This document shows, piece by piece, positions 61,066 to 64,000 of a stretch of DNA of 64,000 nt. The DNA lies in assembly GCF_017873435.1 (NCBI RefSeq), contig NZ_JAGGKG010000010.1, forward strand, positions 1-64,000, written 5' to 3'. The stretch's first letter is position 1, and the number at the start of each line of letters is the position of its first letter. Position numbers and translations under genes: made by a program. The notes under the pieces were generated by a model that did no database searches, was not told the origin of the DNA, and saw only the letters and a program-made list of their open reading frames with translations. Source of the DNA: Paenibacillus turicensis. Lineage in GTDB: Bacteria > Bacillota > Bacilli > Paenibacillales > Paenibacillaceae.

Positions 61066-61494
61066 TTAAGCTGTTATTATTCTAAAAATTTTAATATCTA
61101 CACCATTCTCCGCTCCATAACCTTCCCCTATCAAAACATCACTGTTCAAAAAGGATAAAGACTTACTATTAGTAATTACTTTAGGCGTAGTTCTGAACAA
61201 TAATCCATCAGATAGGTTTTTATTAAAATTCCCATTGTTTTCGATATAGATCTCACACTTTTGTCCAGTGTTATCACTACCTTGGAGCATATACCTTGCA
61301 GATAAGCTATGACGGTCACCGTGTTTTCCAATAATCTGCGTATCAACTCCGCCATCGAGGACTACACCATTAAAATATTTACCCGTAGCTTCTCCTGTGA
61401 AGGTTATCATAACTACGGTATCACCATCACTATTTTGTAATTGGATTGCTTTTAATATTTTCACATGCACTGTAAGTACTTCTTCTAATCGCAA
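61066..61494 (-). CDS. DUF3237 family protein
   Basis: A 142-aa beta-rich protein: LEEVLTVHVKILKAIQLQNS opens, then VVLDGGVDTQIIGKHGDRHS, SARYMLQGSDNTGQKCEIYI and LLFRTTPKVITNSKSLSFLN, the DUF3237 pattern. Function unknown. I start it at TTG 61494 (GGAG eight bases upstream, and the family then begins normally); an ATG at 61557 is possible. Confidence 0.75.
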   Translation of the reverse strand: MRLEEVLTVHVKILKAIQLQNSDGDTVVMITFTGEATGKYFNGVVLDGGVDTQIIGKHGDRHSLSARYMLQGSDNTGQKCEIYIENNGNFNKNLSDGLLFRTTPKVITNSKSLSFLNSDVLIGEGYGAENGVDIKIFRIITA

Positions 61495-61628
61495 AACATC
61501 ATCTCCATTTATAATCTTTATTTCTATTATTACATTTATCATGGTAAGCAAGAACAATAATTTGTAAATTAAAAAGTAAATAATTGGATGATCTTTATAT
61601 ATACCTTGAATCGATAGGAGGAATAGAA

Positions 61629-62027
61629 ATGAAAAAAGAAAAATACTTATTTTATTATTTATTTTTATTTTTGCTAATGTCAGTAGGTGCGTTTATATGG
61701 CAGGTCTTTTTTACAGATATTGCTCAAAATTACTCGGTATGGGGACTCAGCATTGGCTGGCAAACTGAAATTGCATTGTGGAATGTGGGTATTGATGTAG
61801 GTATTATTATCACGCTTTTCAAACGCAATGTAGAATACGCAAAAATATTGTCAATTATTTCGTTCTTCCTATGCATTATGTTAGGAGGTCACCACCTTAT
61901 TTACGCGCTTACAGCCACTAACGGCAACACGAGTCTACATTGGATGGGGGCAATAGAGGTTCTTTTGATAGGCGGTGGAGCTGGAGTATGGGCGATACTT
62001 AAAGCAGGTTGCTTTAACAAGCAATAA
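61629..62027 (+). CDS. Small four-helix membrane protein
   Basis: A 132-aa membrane protein with four helices (YLFYYLFLFLLMSVGAFIWQ, LWNVGIDVGIIITLFKRN, LSIISFFLCIMLGGHHLIYA, IEVLLIGGGAGVWAILKAG). No known function. ATG 61629 follows AGGAGG. It diverges from the DUF3237 gene and converges on the AraC/lipoprotein gene. Confidence 0.7.
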   Translation: MKKEKYLFYYLFLFLLMSVGAFIWQVFFTDIAQNYSVWGLSIGWQTEIALWNVGIDVGIIITLFKRNVEYAKILSIISFFLCIMLGGHHLIYALTATNGNTSLHWMGAIEVLLIGGGAGVWAILKAGCFNKQ

Positions 62028-62090
62028 ACCCAGAGTAAAAGCGGGCTATGGTCCGTGTCAGCTACAATTCAATGCTCTTAGATCAGTAGG

Positions 62091-62133
62091 TAAAAAGATA
62101 GCGACTCCTTCATATTGGAAGAGCGCCGCTATC
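62091..62133 (-). terminator. Intrinsic terminator of the AraC/lipoprotein gene
   Basis: On the minus strand GATAGCG pairs with CGCTATC, with an inner hairpin and a five-T run after it. It lies some 20 bases past the stop codon at 62152. Confidence 0.75.
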
Positions 62134-62151
62134 GCTAACTTAAAATACTAT

Positions 62152-64000
62152 TTATTTCTTAGAGTCTAGTAGTAAATCTACAATCGTCTCTAGCTGTAGA
62201 TCAAGAGAATAAGGATCCTCCATCACAAACTCGTCGCCTTTATCTCCCATTGAACCGTACTGATACACTTTTCCTTTTTTCACAGGCTCTAAATTTTTCC
62301 ACACCTTGCTATCTAATACTTCAGATGCATCCTGATCTTTAGCACCATATATAAAAATATGATCTCCGACATACTGCGGTAAAGCTTCAAGGGATATGCT
62401 AGCAAAGCCATCCTCTATCTGCTTGGCTTGCTCTGTTGGAGGTAACCCCAGCATCTTGTAAATCGTAGGACTGCCATAGTTTCCACCTTCAGCGGCTTGC
62501 ACATACAACACTTTATTTGCAATTTGAATGATGGATACGGTCTCTCCATCCTTTATAATGCCTTTAATTTTTGCTCGTGCTTCTGAAGCACGCTTCTCAT
62601 AATCTTTAATCCATTCATCTGCTTCCTTTTCCTTACCAAATACTTCACTAATTCTATGGAACTTCTCTAACGGCCCCGCAGTCGATTCCCCTTCCCAATA
62701 AGGAATAAATACGGTTGTTGCTATTTTTTCATAGCTCTCTATATTTTTATCAATGGAGCCGATGATGAGGTCTGGCTCAAGTTCGGTTAGCATTTCTAAA
62801 TCCATCGGAAACCCACCAAGATCCTGAATTCCCTTTACAACCTCAGTTAAGCCTGCTTGTTCAATCCAAGCTTCGGTTAGCATAAAGCTACGTACACCAA
62901 CCGGAACGATCCCTAACTTCAGAAGTTGTCCCATATATTGATCTGCCGCAACACGCTGTGGATGTGCTGGAACTTCAACGTTCCCTTTTAAGGTAGATAC
63001 AATTCGTGTTTCACCTGTGCTTTTATTGCTTTCGTGAGCCTCATTAGCTACCGTATTGCTATTCGTAGAAGGCCGGTCGCTATTTTGGGTGTTTTGTGTC
63101 CCAGTGGAACAGGCTCCTAACAATAAGGATAAGCTCATCATCATGAGCAATGCTGTAATTTTTACCTTGCCGTACATGTGTTGATCCCCTCTCACACTCA
63201 CTTGATATTGATTATCAATATCAGTATAAGCTGAAAGAGAAGTAGATTGAAGTGCAGATGTTGTCTTAAGTATGGGCATATCCTGACCTGTTACATGTAA
63301 CTCATTTTTAAAATGTAATGGAGATAACCCTTTATACTTTTTAAAGCTACGACTAAGGGAATGCGCATCCAAATATCCGACCTGCTCCGCAATTTCTTGT
63401 AATGTTGCATCTGTCTGCATTAACAATTGTTGTACTTTTGATGCACGGATGAAACCAAGATAATGGATAGGACTCGTATCGGTTTTTGCTTTAAACGCTC
63501 TTGATAAATATCCGGTGCTACATTGCAATTCGTCTGCTAACTGCTCTAAGGTGATAGGACGATAATAATTATGCTCCAAATATTTTATCGCTTGGCTTAC
63601 GATGTCTGGTTTTATTAGCTTACCTGAGTCGGTCTGCAACTGTACCAGCAGTTCATAAACGAAGGCTTGAAATATAACATTTCCATGTAGCCTATGAATC
63701 GGAGTAGCCAACTGCCATTGCTCATGAAGCAACGTCAGCTTGTCATGTAAAATTAAAGGATGATTTGGTAGAAAGGCACACTCCATTTGTAACCTTAGCG
63801 ATCCTTCGTTTTGAATCGATTTATCCTCAAATTTAACACTATAAAAAATGATATAATATTGTACTGTGCTCTCCGCAATAATACGTATCGGAATTCCTTT
63901 CATACCACTAAACACTTGAAATCTTTCTAGTTCATATGTATTTTCGCCAATTTCAATATGCCCCTTACCACGAACAATAAAAATAAAAGCATATGCTGGA
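62152..64000 (-). CDS. AraC regulator fused to a siderophore-binding lipoprotein (partial, 5' end outside window)
   Basis: The frame is open to the right edge, so the N-terminus is missing. Visible domains: a cupin-like sensor (VRGKGHIEIGENTYELERFQ, at the edge), two AraC helix-turn-helices (LEQLADELQCSTGYLSRAFK and LQEIAEQVGYLDAHSLSRSF), a linker, then MYGKVKITALLMMMSLSLLL-GAC, a full lipoprotein signal and lipobox, and a FecB/FeuA-type binding domain (VAADQYMGQLLKLGIVPVGV, ELEPDLIIGSIDKNIESYEK). Bacillus Btr has the same AraC/binding domain order but is cytoplasmic. The internal ATG at 63177 has GAGGGG eight bases upstream, so the lipoprotein (341 aa, 62152-63177) may also be made alone, under the Fur box at 63203-63223. 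Confidence 0.8.
   Translation of the reverse strand, partial: PAYAFIFIVRGKGHIEIGENTYELERFQVFSGMKGIPIRIIAESTVQYYIIFYSVKFEDKSIQNEGSLRLQMECAFLPNHPLILHDKLTLLHEQWQLATPIHRLHGNVIFQAFVYELLVQLQTDSGKLIKPDIVSQAIKYLEHNYYRPITLEQLADELQCSTGYLSRAFKAKTDTSPIHYLGFIRASKVQQLLMQTDATLQEIAEQVGYLDAHSLSRSFKKYKGLSPLHFKNELHVTGQDMPILKTTSALQSTSLSAYTDIDNQYQVSVRGDQHMYGKVKITALLMMMSLSLLLGACSTGTQNTQNSDRPSTNSNTVANEAHESNKSTGETRIVSTLKGNVEVPAHPQRVAADQYMGQLLKLGIVPVGVRSFMLTEAWIEQAGLTEVVKGIQDLGGFPMDLEMLTELEPDLIIGSIDKNIESYEKIATTVFIPYWEGESTAGPLEKFHRISEVFGKEKEADEWIKDYEKRASEARAKIKGIIKDGETVSIIQIANKVLYVQAAEGGNYGSPTIYKMLGLPPTEQAKQIEDGFASISLEALPQYVGDHIFIYGAKDQDASEVLDSKVWKNLEPVKKGKVYQYGSMGDKGDEFVMEDPYSLDLQLETIVDLLLDSKK
63203..63223 (-). promoter_or_regulatory. 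Fur box inside the AraC/lipoprotein reading frame
   Basis: A perfect 10-1-10 palindrome with arms TGATATTGAT and ATCAATATCA, close to the Fur consensus GATAATGATAATCATTATC. It sits 26 bases upstream of the internal ATG 63177 on the minus strand, where an iron-repressed promoter of a siderophore-binding protein would lie. Confidence 0.75.

Overview
The window looks like chromosome of a spore-forming Firmicute of the Brevibacillus/Paenibacillus group (Brevibacillus-like is my best inference). It carries spore genes (spoVK, cotE, splAB), GlnR-type nitrogen control of glnRA, Gram-positive style ribosome binding sites, and the gene order mutS-mutL-methyltransferase-miaA-hfq-PBP-spoVK-ynbB-glnR-glnA. 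No rRNA, tRNA or CRISPR array was seen.

Layout. (1) 1-7,300: the right-hand end of a prophage. A leftward early operon runs from a Cro-like repressor through DUF771, an antirepressor, a Rha-type regulator and a C5 DNA methyltransferase into a run of tiny overlapping ORFs cut by the window edge. A CI-like repressor and a tyrosine integrase face right, ending beside the glnA terminator. (2) 7,336-25,300: conserved leftward backbone: glnRA, ynbB, spoVK, a YdcF and a DUF402 protein, a class A PBP, hfq, miaA, an RsmJ-like methyltransferase, mutL, mutS, a predicted amidoligase and cotE. (3) 25,500-38,700: accessory region of small regulators, acetyltransferase, phosphatase, NUDIX, kinase, hydrolase, CPBP and lipoprotein genes, ending in a DUF6414-like protein next to a membrane-anchored beta-rich protein. 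(4) 39,100-56,900: NitT/TauT ABC importer, M32 carboxypeptidase, carbonic anhydrase, class C serine hydrolase, ADP-ribosylglycohydrolase, BlaI/M56 pair, agmatine-to-putrescine genes, AbrB-ABC exporter-nitroreductase cluster, splAB and a HAD phosphatase. (5) 57,200-64,000: EamA transporter with AraC regulator, two small DMT transporters around a Crp/Fnr regulator, small proteins, and an AraC/siderophore-binding-protein fusion running off the right edge.

How the genes work together. GlnR represses its own operon through two boxes, one filling the spacer of the glnRA promoter. The prophage switch has TTTCGAA-type operators on two divergent promoters. BlaI sits on a TTGACA promoter beside its M56 sensor-protease. 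AguA and AguB together make putrescine from agmatine. SplA/SplB repair UV damage in germinating spores.

Main novelties: an AraC-lipoprotein reading frame that passes through a perfect Fur box; a 180-bp inverted-repeat element between mutS and mutL with a second partial copy 36 kb away; several undescribed repeat arrays in promoter regions; several coupled small ORFs (52-58 aa); and the DUF6414-like/beta-barrel pair as a candidate defence module.
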